A program made the position numbers and the translations under genes. This document shows positions 50,190 through 59,216 of a stretch of DNA of 64,000 bases, in pieces. Within the stretch, counting starts at the first letter, position 1. The number at the start of each line of letters is the position of its first letter. The notes under the pieces are model-generated. The model searched no databases. It had not been told where the DNA came from and saw only the letters and a program-made list of their open reading frames with translations. Where the stretch lies: the NCBI RefSeq assembly GCF_011752975.1, contig NZ_VWWP01000003.1, positions 124,001 through 188,000 on the forward strand, in the 5' to 3' direction. Source of the stretch: Chryseobacterium sp. Tr-659 (lineage in GTDB: Bacteria; Bacteroidota; Bacteroidia; Flavobacteriales; Weeksellaceae).

Positions 50190-51683
50190 TTATAAATTCG
50201 GGTTGTTTTCAGATTCTCTCTGCGGTATACTGAATAAATAATAATTACTGTTTGGCTTGAAAGCTGTCTTATCCGGGAAATCAAGAACAGAATGTCCTTT
50301 ACCGTCTACTGTTTTCACAGTTCCGTCTGGTGTCGTAATCTGAACTTTTATGGGCTTGCCATCAGCATCTACAAATGGCTTCCTTACCACTGTTCCTTGA
50401 GTTCTGATAATATCGGAAAGTGAAAAACCTTCCCCAAAAAGCTCCTTTCTTCTTTCAATCAAAACAGCACTTACCACTTCACTTTGTGCAAGTGAACCAC
50501 TGTAAACATTAGCTTTTCTTGCAGATTTCAATTGATTTAAAACAGCAACTGCCTGCTGAACATTTCCACTTCTTGCTTCGGCTTCAGCTTCAATGAGGTA
50601 CATTTCCGCAGCTCTCATATAAACAATATCTGCAATAAGAGTGGGTTTAAATTTAAATTTAGCATATCTCAGCAGGCCTTCCCTTCCTTTCTGCCCGTCC
50701 CATGAAAACAACTGGGATCTGATATCGTTCGCATCAAACAGATCTTTAAAATAAGGATCTGCCATAAAACTATAATAATAACTTCCGGAAGAAGATACAT
50801 CCAGATAATGGAATGCATAACTTGCATCAGACTGTTCCTGTGTCTGCCCGTGCCCCCAGATCCATTCCACATTACTGATATCATTGAATCCGTCTTTATA
50901 TTTTTCCGGAGCCATCAGAGGAGAACCTTCTCTTGCTATTTTTGCTGCTGATGAAGCTTTGCCCCATTCTCCCGTATTCAGATAAGTTCTGGCCAAAAGC
51001 CCATTCACTACAGCTCGGTTAATCTTATCTTTATTATTTCTGGTATAATCTTTTAATAAATTATCTGCCTCTGTAAGATCATTTTTAATTAACGTATAAA
51101 TCTCTTCCAGACTTGCTCTTTTCTTTCCTACCGTACTTGTAGAAGAAGGTTCTGTATAAATAGGAGCCGTTAAAGCTGTTTTATCTTTAAGATAGCTGAA
51201 TTGATAAAAACTTGCCAGATTCAGATAACAGAAAGCACGTAATGCCTTGGCCTGCCCTTTTACCTGATTCTTTTTCTCCTGACTTCCTTCTGTACCATCA
51301 ATCCTTGTGATAACATTATTCATATTATTGATTGCAGAATACAGCATGGTCCAGATAAACAAAGGGCGGCTTGCCGTACTGTTCACCATTTCCGTAAAGG
51401 CATACGTAGAAGAGAAACCATATTTATTAGTTAACACCGCTACATCACTTCCCATTGCATCACTGGTTCTCAATACTGTTGAATAACCAATATTTGCATA
51501 GGTTGTCCCATCATTATTGAATTTTGCCCAGGTTCCGTTAATAACCGTTTCAGCACTTTCAGCAGTCTTAAAAACTTCCACACTGTTCGCCTGATCAGTA
51601 GGTGCCGTATCCAGATCACTCTCACAACTTGTCATAGACCATAATCCGATGAATGCAAACGATATATATATTATTTTTTTCAT
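50190..51683 (-). CDS. SusD/RagB-family substrate-binding lipoprotein
   Basis: 497 residues with a lipoprotein signal (FAFIGLWSMTSC, Cys 20). The TPR-like SusD fold is shown by AKALRAFCYLNLASFYQF, VVNGLLARTYLNTGEW and the C-terminal AAEMYLIEAEAEARSGNVQQA / RRKELFGEGFSLSDIIRT. Located outside at the cell surface it forms the lid over the SusC channel and holds the substrate. It is 19 bp downstream of SusC. The substrate is not evident from the sequence, but the SAM riboswitch upstream points to a sulfur compound. Confidence 0.92.
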   Translation of the reverse strand: MKKIIYISFAFIGLWSMTSCESDLDTAPTDQANSVEVFKTAESAETVINGTWAKFNNDGTTYANIGYSTVLRTSDAMGSDVAVLTNKYGFSSTYAFTEMVNSTASRPLFIWTMLYSAINNMNNVITRIDGTEGSQEKKNQVKGQAKALRAFCYLNLASFYQFSYLKDKTALTAPIYTEPSSTSTVGKKRASLEEIYTLIKNDLTEADNLLKDYTRNNKDKINRAVVNGLLARTYLNTGEWGKASSAAKIAREGSPLMAPEKYKDGFNDISNVEWIWGHGQTQEQSDASYAFHYLDVSSSGSYYYSFMADPYFKDLFDANDIRSQLFSWDGQKGREGLLRYAKFKFKPTLIADIVYMRAAEMYLIEAEAEARSGNVQQAVAVLNQLKSARKANVYSGSLAQSEVVSAVLIERRKELFGEGFSLSDIIRTQGTVVRKPFVDADGKPIKVQITTPDGTVKTVDGKGHSVLDFPDKTAFKPNSNYYLFSIPQRESENNPNL

Positions 51684-51702
51684 TGTTTCAATTTTAAAAA
51701 GG

Positions 51703-54642
51703 TTAAAGAGTTGCCTGAAGACCGAAAGTGATTGTTCTCATTGCAGGATATCTGTAATAAGTTGTCCCGTCCAATGCCTGTTCAGGATCCATTCCTTTGT
51801 GTTTATAGAATGTCAGAAGATTTTCTGCCTGAATGTAGATTCTGAATCTTTTAAGTCCGAGCTTTTCAAAATAATCCGTAGGAAGCGTATATCCTAAACT
51901 TACGTTTTTAAGCCTTGCATACGTTCCTGAGTATAAAAACCTTGAAGACGTTGAAGTCCAGTTGTTGGTTGTGGTACTTAATCCCGGAACATCTGTATTA
52001 GGGTTATCCGGAGTCCATCTGTTAAGCATTTCAACACTCCATGCACGTCCTCCGGCACTTCCGTTATGCATGATTGAAGTATAGTCTGTATCCAGTATCT
52101 TCCCTCCTATCTTGAATGTCAGTAATCCTGAAAAATCAAAGTTCTTATAGGTGATACTTGTACTTATTCCGCCGGTCAGTTTTGGCAAGGCAGAACCTTG
52201 TAAGAGTTTTGTTGCTTTTGAATACTCTGAAGTAGTTCCTTCCACTGAATTTCCGCTGGCATCTGTGGAAACCGTTTTCCACAATGGCTTTCCATTGCTT
52301 GGATCTACACCAGCCCATTCCGGAATGAAGAAATCATAAACAGAACCTCCCACTTGTAATAATTTGGTTCCGACAACCAGTGAGCCTGCAGGTAATTTGG
52401 TTACTTTATTATTTAAAGTACTCAGATTCACATCCACATTCCATTGGAAGTCATCATTTCTGATGGGAGTAGTAAATAATGAAAACTCAAAACCTGTATT
52501 CTGAATGGTCCCGATATTCGCCGGATAATCACTTATTCCCAATGACGGAGCTACCGGCATATTAAATAGAAGATCCTGACTTTTTCGTTTAAAGTATTCG
52601 ATATTACCTTTAATCCTGTTGTTCAGAATAGCAAACTCCAGTCCTACATTTAAATTAAGATTGGTTTCCCACTTTACATTCTTTGTAGACGTTTTTTCAA
52701 GTGTTGTTCCCGGTTCTCCACCAAGACTGATAAATCGGTATAGTTCCTGATATGCATAATACAACGGCTGCCCGTTTGGTCTCAATAATTTATCATTCCC
52801 CTGTCCTCCGTAACTTGCACGAAGTGTAAGCTGATTAAATACATTCAGACTTTTAATGAATTCTTCATTTGAAATTTTCCATGACCCTCCTACAGACCAG
52901 AATCTTCCCCATCTGTTATCCGGTGCAAACCTTGAAGAACTGTCTGCTCTTCCTGAAGCAGACAAGAAATAAGTATTGTTATAATCATATTCTACTTTTC
53001 CCAGGAAACTCAATAAACTTAATTGATTACTGTTTCCACTGAAACTTCCTAATAAAGAAGCCGCGTCCGGTTCATAGTAATAAGGCAGTGAGAACTGGCT
53101 TCTTGTACCTGAAATAGTCTGATAATCGTATTTATAAAATTCATGACCTGCCAAAGCATTTACATGGTGTTTTCCAAACTTTTTATCATAGGTTAAAATA
53201 TTACTGGTGGTATAAGAAAGCGTTCTGGTATTTGTTTTCGTAACCGAACCTCCAATCTCTGCTCCTTGCCCAAGAAGCGGATTCGAATAATAATGTCCGT
53301 TATAATTTACCAGATCCACAGAGAAACTCGTCTTGAATTTTAACTCTGGTAAGAAAGTAAACTCCATGAAACCTTTTCCTGAGAAGTTATCTTCTTTATT
53401 TTCATTCTTATCCAATGGTAAAGTAGCTGCGGCATTCTGATTCTGAAGAGCATTGGTAGGCCTGTATTTTCCGAAATCATAAATTCTGTGTCCGGAAGCA
53501 TCCAATACATAAGATCCGTCTGCATTTCTTTCATAATATGGATAGAATGAAGGGATGAATCTTGCTGCGTTGATGATATTGCTTGCCTTGGAGTCTGAAG
53601 AAGTCGGAGCCTGCTGAATACTGTTTGTATAACTTAGGTTCACTCCTACGTTCAGCCATTTCTTAACTTCAGAGTTTATTTTTAATCTGGTATTATATCT
53701 TTTAAATCCGGACTCAATAGCCATCCCTTTATCATCCAGATATCCTAATGAAAAGAAATAATTACTCTTCTCACTTCCTCCACTGATATCCAGATCGGCT
53801 TGGTTTCTTGATGCTACCCTTTGTAAAATATCTCTCCAGTCATCATTCCACAGAGGTGTTGCTCCAGGTAATAATTTACCGTCAGTTCCTACCGGTTTCG
53901 GATAACCTGTCCCATAAGGATTGATTCCAAGTGTTGAAACAAGATTATCTGTTGCCATCTGAGCGGCTTGCTGTGAGGTAATTTTCCCAGACTGGTAGCC
54001 GTTTCTCAGTGCTTCCCAATACAATTGAAAATATTGATCTGTGCTCACCTGCTCATAATCTTTTACCGCTCTTCCCGAAAATCCCTGACTGATATTAAAG
54101 TTTACTTTTGCTTCTCCTTTCTTACCGGATTTGGTCGTAATGATAATAATCCCGTTGGCACCTCTTGAACCATAAAGCGCGCTTGCCGTAGCATCTTTCA
54201 AAACACTGATAGACTCAATATCTCCAGGGCTTATAGAGTTCAGATTCCCATCAAAAGGAATTCCGTCAACAACATATAAAGGATCACTGGAAGCACTTAT
54301 GGACCCGATTCCTCTGATCCTTATCGTGGAAATGGCACCCGGCTGGCCCGAAGCACTTGTCGTCTGAATTCCGGCCACCTGCCCTTCCAATGCTTTAGTA
54401 ATATTGGTTACGGGCCTGTTATTGATCTTATCACTTGAAATGGTTGCTACTGAACCTGTATAACTGTTTCTTTTAGCCTTTCCATAAGCTACTACCACTA
54501 CTTCATCGATCTCTTTTTCACCAAGGCTGTCCTTTTTGGGTTTGGAATTCTGGCCGCTTATACTGGTAACTCCTAAGAAAAATGCAGCAACCGACGGCAT
54601 CAAGGCTTTAGAATTGAATAAATTTTTGCTAATCATAATCAA
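51703..54642 (-). CDS. SusC/RagA-family TonB-linked importer
   Basis: 979 residues. A signal peptide (about 31 residues) is followed by a short TonB-box region (EIDEVVVVAYGKAKRNSYTGSV) and the plug with IRIRGIGSISASSDPLYVVDG; the usual N-terminal carboxypeptidase-like domain of SusC proteins is absent. The barrel runs to the C-terminal aromatic end (RYPAMRTITFGLQATL). It imports a nutrient too big for porins with its SusD partner. Expression is under a SAM-I riboswitch, so the cargo is probably methionine-containing. The start may be 54642 or the ATG two codons later. Confidence 0.93.
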   Translation of the reverse strand: MIMISKNLFNSKALMPSVAAFFLGVTSISGQNSKPKKDSLGEKEIDEVVVVAYGKAKRNSYTGSVATISSDKINNRPVTNITKALEGQVAGIQTTSASGQPGAISTIRIRGIGSISASSDPLYVVDGIPFDGNLNSISPGDIESISVLKDATASALYGSRGANGIIIITTKSGKKGEAKVNFNISQGFSGRAVKDYEQVSTDQYFQLYWEALRNGYQSGKITSQQAAQMATDNLVSTLGINPYGTGYPKPVGTDGKLLPGATPLWNDDWRDILQRVASRNQADLDISGGSEKSNYFFSLGYLDDKGMAIESGFKRYNTRLKINSEVKKWLNVGVNLSYTNSIQQAPTSSDSKASNIINAARFIPSFYPYYERNADGSYVLDASGHRIYDFGKYRPTNALQNQNAAATLPLDKNENKEDNFSGKGFMEFTFLPELKFKTSFSVDLVNYNGHYYSNPLLGQGAEIGGSVTKTNTRTLSYTTSNILTYDKKFGKHHVNALAGHEFYKYDYQTISGTRSQFSLPYYYEPDAASLLGSFSGNSNQLSLLSFLGKVEYDYNNTYFLSASGRADSSSRFAPDNRWGRFWSVGGSWKISNEEFIKSLNVFNQLTLRASYGGQGNDKLLRPNGQPLYYAYQELYRFISLGGEPGTTLEKTSTKNVKWETNLNLNVGLEFAILNNRIKGNIEYFKRKSQDLLFNMPVAPSLGISDYPANIGTIQNTGFEFSLFTTPIRNDDFQWNVDVNLSTLNNKVTKLPAGSLVVGTKLLQVGGSVYDFFIPEWAGVDPSNGKPLWKTVSTDASGNSVEGTTSEYSKATKLLQGSALPKLTGGISTSITYKNFDFSGLLTFKIGGKILDTDYTSIMHNGSAGGRAWSVEMLNRWTPDNPNTDVPGLSTTTNNWTSTSSRFLYSGTYARLKNVSLGYTLPTDYFEKLGLKRFRIYIQAENLLTFYKHKGMDPEQALDGTTYYRYPAMRTITFGLQATL

Positions 54643-54668
54643 TTTTATTTATCATATATTAAAATTTT

Positions 54669-54698
54669 ACCCTTTGCAGAAAAGTCAGCAAAGGGCAT
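54669..54698 (-). terminator. Leader terminator between the SAM riboswitch and susC
   Basis: On the minus strand CCCTTTGC and GCAAAGGG form an 8-bp stem followed by TAAAATTTT. It lies 22 nt after the riboswitch and 27 nt before the susC start codon, as expected for a transcription-attenuating expression platform. Confidence 0.72.
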
Positions 54699-54719
54699 CG
54701 ATATATACGACAAACCAAA

Positions 54720-54817
54720 TGCTTATTTTTCCTTTAAAGGCTGAACGTAACACCTTGCCCGAAGGTAGGTTGTTAAGACTTCACAGGGTCAGTTCCCTCT
54801 GTCTTTCTTTATAAGCC
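54720..54817 (-). ncRNA. SAM-I riboswitch (S-box)
   Basis: Minus-strand RNA: P1 GGCTTAT pairs with ATAAGC at the two ends (54817-54811 and 54726-54721). Inside are AAGA...GAGGGAACTGACCC, TGAAGTCTTAACAACC, and CCTTCGGGCAAGGTG followed by TTACG. These match the SAM-I core in order (GAGGGA-ctGg-CCC, AtgAaaCc-GCAACC, AAGGTGctaaatCc). A terminator follows before susC. High SAM should stop susCD transcription. Confidence 0.93.
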
Positions 54818-54833
54818 GATCGAAATATGGATG

Positions 54834-54864
54834 CAAAGCTATAAACTTTTAGTCTACAAAACAA
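54834..54864 (-). promoter_or_regulatory. Promoter of the SAM-riboswitch/susCD operon
   Basis: TTG at 54864-54862, a 20-nt spacer and TAGCTTTG at 54841-54834. A palindrome AGTCTAC-N7-GTAGACT (54851-54871) overlaps the -33 element. Confidence 0.8.
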
Positions 54865-54871
54865 GTAGACT
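54851..54871. promoter_or_regulatory. Palindrome over the -33 element of the susCD promoter
   Basis: AGTCTAC and GTAGACT are perfect inverted repeats separated by AAAACAA. Such a site overlapping the promoter could bind a repressor or activator. The rest of 54872-55060 is AT-rich with nothing recognised except the aroQ leader. Confidence 0.5.
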
Positions 54872-55060
54872 TATATGTTTTTTACAATAACTTTTTAAAA
54901 ATTAACATAAAATTTTAATAAAATTCATTAAAATAAGGAGTTACAAATATTATCATTTATTCAAACATGACATATATCATTGAAAATAATTCAAAACATA
55001 AAAGAATAGATCACATTGATTTTTTAATCATTAATTAAAAAAACTTTTTAATTTTATAGG

Positions 55061-55468
55061 ATGAAAGTTTTAATTATAAATGGTCCTAATCTGAATCTTT
55101 TAGGCACCAGAGAACCGGAAATCTATGGAAGCATTTCCATGGAAACCTATTTGGATCAATTAAAGTCTGAGTTTCAGGCTCACGAATTAAAATATTATCA
55201 GTCTAATATTGAAGGTGAACTGATTAACAGACTTCAGGAAGATGATTTTGATGCGGTTATTATCAATCCGGGAGCTTTCACCCATTATTCTTATGCTATT
55301 GCCGATTGTTTGAAGAATATCCGAAAACCAAAAGTTGAAGTTCATATCAGCAATATTTACAAAAGAGAGGAATTCAGGCAGAAGTCTGTAACAGCTGCTA
55401 ATACAGATGCTGTTTTGTCAGGCTTTGGAATGGATGGATATAGATTGGCGTTATTAAGTCTTAAATAA
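55061..55468 (+). CDS. aroQ: Type II 3-dehydroquinate dehydratase
   Basis: 135 residues, usual size. MKVLIINGPNLNLLGTREPEIYG is the active-site start with the catalytic Tyr; the IINPGAFTHYSYAIADCL and VEVHISNIYKREEFR segments follow, with the catalytic His in HISN. It converts 3-dehydroquinate to 3-dehydroshikimate in aromatic amino acid synthesis as a dodecamer. Monocistronic; the ATG at 55061 follows the AT-rich promoter area. It converges with pckA and shares a two-way terminator with it. Confidence 0.96.
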   Translation: MKVLIINGPNLNLLGTREPEIYGSISMETYLDQLKSEFQAHELKYYQSNIEGELINRLQEDDFDAVIINPGAFTHYSYAIADCLKNIRKPKVEVHISNIYKREEFRQKSVTAANTDAVLSGFGMDGYRLALLSLK

Positions 55469-55563
55469 ATCTTTATAATTTAAATTGCCATTCTCTCGCT
55501 GATTTAACAGATTAAGCTGATGTGAAAATACATTTCTTTTATGCAATCTTTTATAGAAAAATA

Positions 55564-55590
55564 AAAGCCTCATCTGAATGATGAGGCTTT
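55564..55590. terminator. Two-way terminator of aroQ and pckA
   Basis: An 11-bp perfect stem AAAGCCTCATC / GATGAGGCTTT with a TGAAT loop, T-rich on both strands. It lies 95 bp after aroQ and 20 bp after pckA. Confidence 0.85.
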
Positions 55591-55609
55591 AGTATGTTAA
55601 ATCTAATGA

Positions 55610-57226
55610 TTAGATAGTCTGTTCCTGTAATTGAGGTCCTGAAGCTATTAATTTCTTCCCTTCTTCTGTATCACAGTACTGTTCGAAGTTCTTGATATAT
55701 CTTGAAGCAAGATCTTTTGCTTTTTCTTCCCATTCCGAAGCATTATCGTAAGTATCTCTAGGATCTAAAATACCTTCAGAAACATTAGGAAGTTCGGTAG
55801 GAATTTCAAGATTCATGATCGGAACCTGAGTTTTAGGAGCATTATCAATAGAACCATCAATGATTGCATCAATGATTGCTCTTGTATCTTTTAAAGAAAT
55901 TCTGTTTCCAGTTCCATTCCAACCTGTGTTTACCAGGTAAGCTTTGGCTCCGTGCTCCTGCATTTTTCCGATCAATGTTTTAGAATACATTGTTGGGTGT
56001 AATGTAAGGAACGCTTCACCGAATGCAGGTGAGAATGATGGCTGAGGTTCAGTAATTCCTCTTTCTGTTCCAGCTAGTTTTGATGTATAACCGCAAAGGA
56101 AGTGGTACTGAGCCTGATCTTCATTTAAGATAGAAACCGGAGGAAGTACCCCGAACGCATCTGCAGAAAGATAAACGATCTTCTTAGCGTGGCCAGCCTT
56201 AGATGGCAATACAATTTTATTGATATGATAAATCGGATAAGAAACTCTTGTGTTCTCAGTGATAGATCCGTCAGTGTAATCTGCTACTCCATTGTGAACA
56301 ACAACATTTTCAAGAAGCGCATCTCTCTTGATCGCTCTGAAGATATCCGGTTCTTTTTCTTCTGATAAATCGATTACTTTAGCGTAGCATCCTCCTTCAT
56401 AGTTGAATACCCCGTTATGATCCCATCCGTGCTCATCGTCACCAATAAGATATCTTTTAGGATCTGCAGATAAAGTAGTTTTACCTGTTCCTGAAAGACC
56501 AAAGAATAAAGCTACATCACCTTTTTCACCTACGTTTGCAGAACAGTGCATAGAAGCCATACCTTTTAATGGAAGATAATAGTTCATCATAGCAAACATT
56601 CCTTTTTTCATTTCACCTCCGTACCATGTACCTCCGATGATCTGTAGCTTTTCAGTAAGATTGAACATGATAAAGTTTTCAGAGTTTAATCCCTGAGCTT
56701 CCCAGTTCGGGTTCGTAGTTTTAGATCCGTTGATTACTGTGAAATCCGGCTCACCGAAGTTTTCAAGTTCATAGTGAGAAGGACGAATGAACATGTTGGT
56801 TACGAAATGCGCCTGCCAAGCAACCTCAACGATAAATCTTACTTTAAGTCTTGTATCTGCATTCGTACCACAGAAAGCATCAACTACATAAATTTTCTTA
56901 GCTTCAGAAAGCTGGTTCATCACTAGTTCTTTACAAGAACCGAAAATTTCCGCTGTAGTAGGTAAATTTACTTTACCATCCCAGAAAATTGTATCTCTTG
57001 TAACATCATCCTGAACAATATATCTGTCTTTAGGTGAACGACCTGTGAAAATTCCTGTTTTTACTGATACCGCGCCAGATTCTGTAAGCTCAGCTTTCTC
57101 AAATCCTTGATTTTCAGGAGAAACTTCAGCCTGATACAATTCTTCATATGAAGGATTATACACTACCTCATAGTTTCCTTTAATCCCTAATTTCTCTAAA
57201 TCCTGGATGATTTTAGTGTTTTTCAT
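55610..57226 (-). CDS. pckA: ATP-dependent phosphoenolpyruvate carboxykinase
   Basis: 538 residues, typical bacterial length. Motifs in order: [12 protein letters not shown] (PEP/OAA site), GGEMKKGMF, the P-loop [11 protein letters not shown] (about residue 245), [22 protein letters not shown] with the metal-binding Asp, and [11 protein letters not shown]. It converts oxaloacetate plus ATP to PEP in gluconeogenesis. Probably monocistronic: a TATTTTTG-like box lies at 57269-57262, 36 nt before the start, and a terminator follows the stop. Confidence 0.97.
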   Translation of the reverse strand: MKNTKIIQDLEKLGIKGNYEVVYNPSYEELYQAEVSPENQGFEKAELTESGAVSVKTGIFTGRSPKDRYIVQDDVTRDTIFWDGKVNLPTTAEIFGSCKELVMNQLSEAKKIYVVDAFCGTNADTRLKVRFIVEVAWQAHFVTNMFIRPSHYELENFGEPDFTVINGSKTTNPNWEAQGLNSENFIMFNLTEKLQIIGGTWYGGEMKKGMFAMMNYYLPLKGMASMHCSANVGEKGDVALFFGLSGTGKTTLSADPKRYLIGDDEHGWDHNGVFNYEGGCYAKVIDLSEEKEPDIFRAIKRDALLENVVVHNGVADYTDGSITENTRVSYPIYHINKIVLPSKAGHAKKIVYLSADAFGVLPPVSILNEDQAQYHFLCGYTSKLAGTERGITEPQPSFSPAFGEAFLTLHPTMYSKTLIGKMQEHGAKAYLVNTGWNGTGNRISLKDTRAIIDAIIDGSIDNAPKTQVPIMNLEIPTELPNVSEGILDPRDTYDNASEWEEKAKDLASRYIKNFEQYCDTEEGKKLIASGPQLQEQTI

Positions 57227-57261
57227 TTTACTTATATTTTCTATTTCTTTATTGCTTTCAA

Positions 57262-57269
57262 CAAAAATA
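57262..57269 (-). promoter_or_regulatory. -7 box of pckA
   Basis: TATTTTTG on the minus strand, 36 nt before the start codon. No TTG at the right distance. Confidence 0.45.
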
Positions 57270-57353
57270 ATATTAATTATTTGTTAAAGACGGTTTAAAT
57301 ATACTGATATAAGTCAGAATGACAAATAAAAAAAGGCGTTTGTAAAATATTGA

Positions 57354-58259
57354 TTATAAATTAATTATATCAGACCATTCAAAAACCGTATTAAAACCTT
57401 TCTCCCAAAAATAGTCTTTATAGCTCCCAAATTTGGCGCTCATTACAAAATCTCCGCCCCATGCCCCCAAACTTTTGACAAAAGAAGGGCAATCTGCGAA
57501 TAACTTTTCTTTAACTGTCGAAATTTCAAGAAAATCTGCAATTTTCCTCTCATGAATCATCATTAATTCCGAAAAACTTTCCAATTCACTGCATAATAAA
57601 ATTTTCTTTGTGATATCTGAAAATTCATCAACCAGTTCCGGAGACTTCTTTTTCGACTTGTAAAAGCTGATCCCTTCTCTACTATCCTGCTTCTGATTTA
57701 AATGAATAAAAATCAATTCATTTTTAAAGGGAGGATTAAAATCCACCTTATCATATCTGATTTCAGGTTTGCTCTGGAAAAGCACGGCAGATTTCTCTTT
57801 TGCAACGGCAATATCGTACCCGCTTCCTCCTAAACTGATTGTATTAAGATAAAAAGGGTCAATCTGAGCCCATTCTGCAAGATTGGTCATTAAAGTAGAA
57901 CTGCTTCCCAGCCCATAATCTGCTGGAAACTGGAGATTGGTTCTTAAATGATACGTAAGGTTATGTTTAAATTTAATAGAAGAAAGCTGCTGAACATTCT
58001 TTAAAGTTCTGGTGATAAATTCAGCGCTTGATGGAATGTTGGTCTCCAGGATCTGCCAGTTCGTATAATCTATAACAGCTGTTAACCATAATTTGTTCTG
58101 ATGATAAGCCTCCCAGATAATCAGGGATTTTTCATCATTTTTTTCTTCAAAGAAAAACTCTTGTCCCAGCCTGGTTGGTACCGCTAAGACAAGAGCTCCG
58201 TCGATTGCGAAATATTCTGAAGTAAGCATAAGTTTGCCTGGTGAGAATATCGCGTTCAT
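57354..58259 (-). CDS. GYDIA-family GHMP kinase
   Basis: 301 residues. MNAIFSPGKLMLTSEYF opens the fold, FPADYGLGSSSTLMTNLAEW is the ATP-binding loop of GHMP kinases, and SLGGSGYDIAVAKEK gives the GYDIA family name. The C-terminal SLGAWGGDFVMSAKFGS is the third GHMP motif. These kinases are common in Flavobacteriia and phosphorylate mevalonate-like or sugar substrates; the exact one is not known. 11 bp downstream of fabD. Confidence 0.92.
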   Translation of the reverse strand: MNAIFSPGKLMLTSEYFAIDGALVLAVPTRLGQEFFFEEKNDEKSLIIWEAYHQNKLWLTAVIDYTNWQILETNIPSSAEFITRTLKNVQQLSSIKFKHNLTYHLRTNLQFPADYGLGSSSTLMTNLAEWAQIDPFYLNTISLGGSGYDIAVAKEKSAVLFQSKPEIRYDKVDFNPPFKNELIFIHLNQKQDSREGISFYKSKKKSPELVDEFSDITKKILLCSELESFSELMMIHERKIADFLEISTVKEKLFADCPSFVKSLGAWGGDFVMSAKFGSYKDYFWEKGFNTVFEWSDIINL

Positions 58260-58270
58260 ATTTTTATTAA

Positions 58271-59146
58271 TTAAATTGCAGAAGTAGCGTCTACTGACCC
58301 GTCAATTTTTTTGATCAATCCCTGAAGGGTTTTTCCCGGGCCTACTTCAACGAAGTTAGAGGCACCATCTTTAATCATATTCTGAACAGACTGAGTCCAT
58401 TTTACAGGACCTGTCAACTGAGCGATCAGGTTTTGCTTGATCTCATCAGGATTGGTTACCGCTGTTGTAGTGATATTCTGATAAACAGGAATTGTTGCTT
58501 TTCTGAATTTTGTTTTTTCAATTGCTGCGGCCAATCTTTCTTGAGCCGGCTGCATTAACGGTGAATGGAAAGCTCCGTTCACAGGTAGTAATAAAGCTCT
58601 TTTTGCTCCTGCCTCTTTCAGTTTTGCACAAGCTTCTTCTACAGCTGGTGTTTCTCCTGAAATTACTAATTGCCCCGGGCAGTTATAATTTGCCGGAACT
58701 ACTATACCACTAATCTGTGCACAGATTTCTTCAACCTTAGCATCATCTAATCCTAAGATAGCTGCCATAGAACTTGGATTAGCATCACAAGCTTCCTGCA
58801 TTGCTTTAGCTCTTTCGGATACCAGTTTAAGACCATCATCAAAGGATAAAACTCCATTGGCTACCAGTGCAGAGAACTCTCCTAATGAGTGTCCTGCTAC
58901 CATTTCAGCTCCAAGACCATTTACTGCTTTTAATGCTGCTACTGAATGTATAAATATTGAAGGCTGGGTAACCTCTGTTTTCTTAAGATCCGCATCCGTA
59001 CCGTTAAACATAATGGAAAGAATGTCGAAACCTAAAATTTCATTGGCAGATTCCATCAGATCTTTAATATCTTTTCTAGAATCATACAATTCTTTTCCCA
59101 TTCCTACGAACTGAGAACCCTGCCCTGGAAATACAAGTGCTTTCAT
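58271..59146 (-). CDS. fabD: Malonyl-CoA:ACP transacylase
   Basis: 291 residues. MKALVFPGQGSQFVGMGKEL is the family start, VAGHSLGEFSALV carries the catalytic Ser, and VNGAFHSPLMQPA the active His. It moves malonyl groups from CoA to acyl carrier protein to start fatty acid elongation. Followed by the GYDIA kinase at 11 bp. A TATATTTG box at 59174-59167 lies 21 nt upstream of its ATG. Confidence 0.97.
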   Translation of the reverse strand: MKALVFPGQGSQFVGMGKELYDSRKDIKDLMESANEILGFDILSIMFNGTDADLKKTEVTQPSIFIHSVAALKAVNGLGAEMVAGHSLGEFSALVANGVLSFDDGLKLVSERAKAMQEACDANPSSMAAILGLDDAKVEEICAQISGIVVPANYNCPGQLVISGETPAVEEACAKLKEAGAKRALLLPVNGAFHSPLMQPAQERLAAAIEKTKFRKATIPVYQNITTTAVTNPDEIKQNLIAQLTGPVKWTQSVQNMIKDGASNFVEVGPGKTLQGLIKKIDGSVDATSAI

Positions 59147-59166
59147 GTATTGAATTAAATATTATG

Positions 59167-59174
59167 CAAATATA
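59167..59174 (-). promoter_or_regulatory. -7 box of fabD
   Basis: TATATTTG on the minus strand, 21 nt before the fabD start; no good -33 is seen. Confidence 0.5.
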
Positions 59175-59216
59175 ACTATAATGTTAACAATATTCTTTTA
59201 AACAGTTATAAATCAT

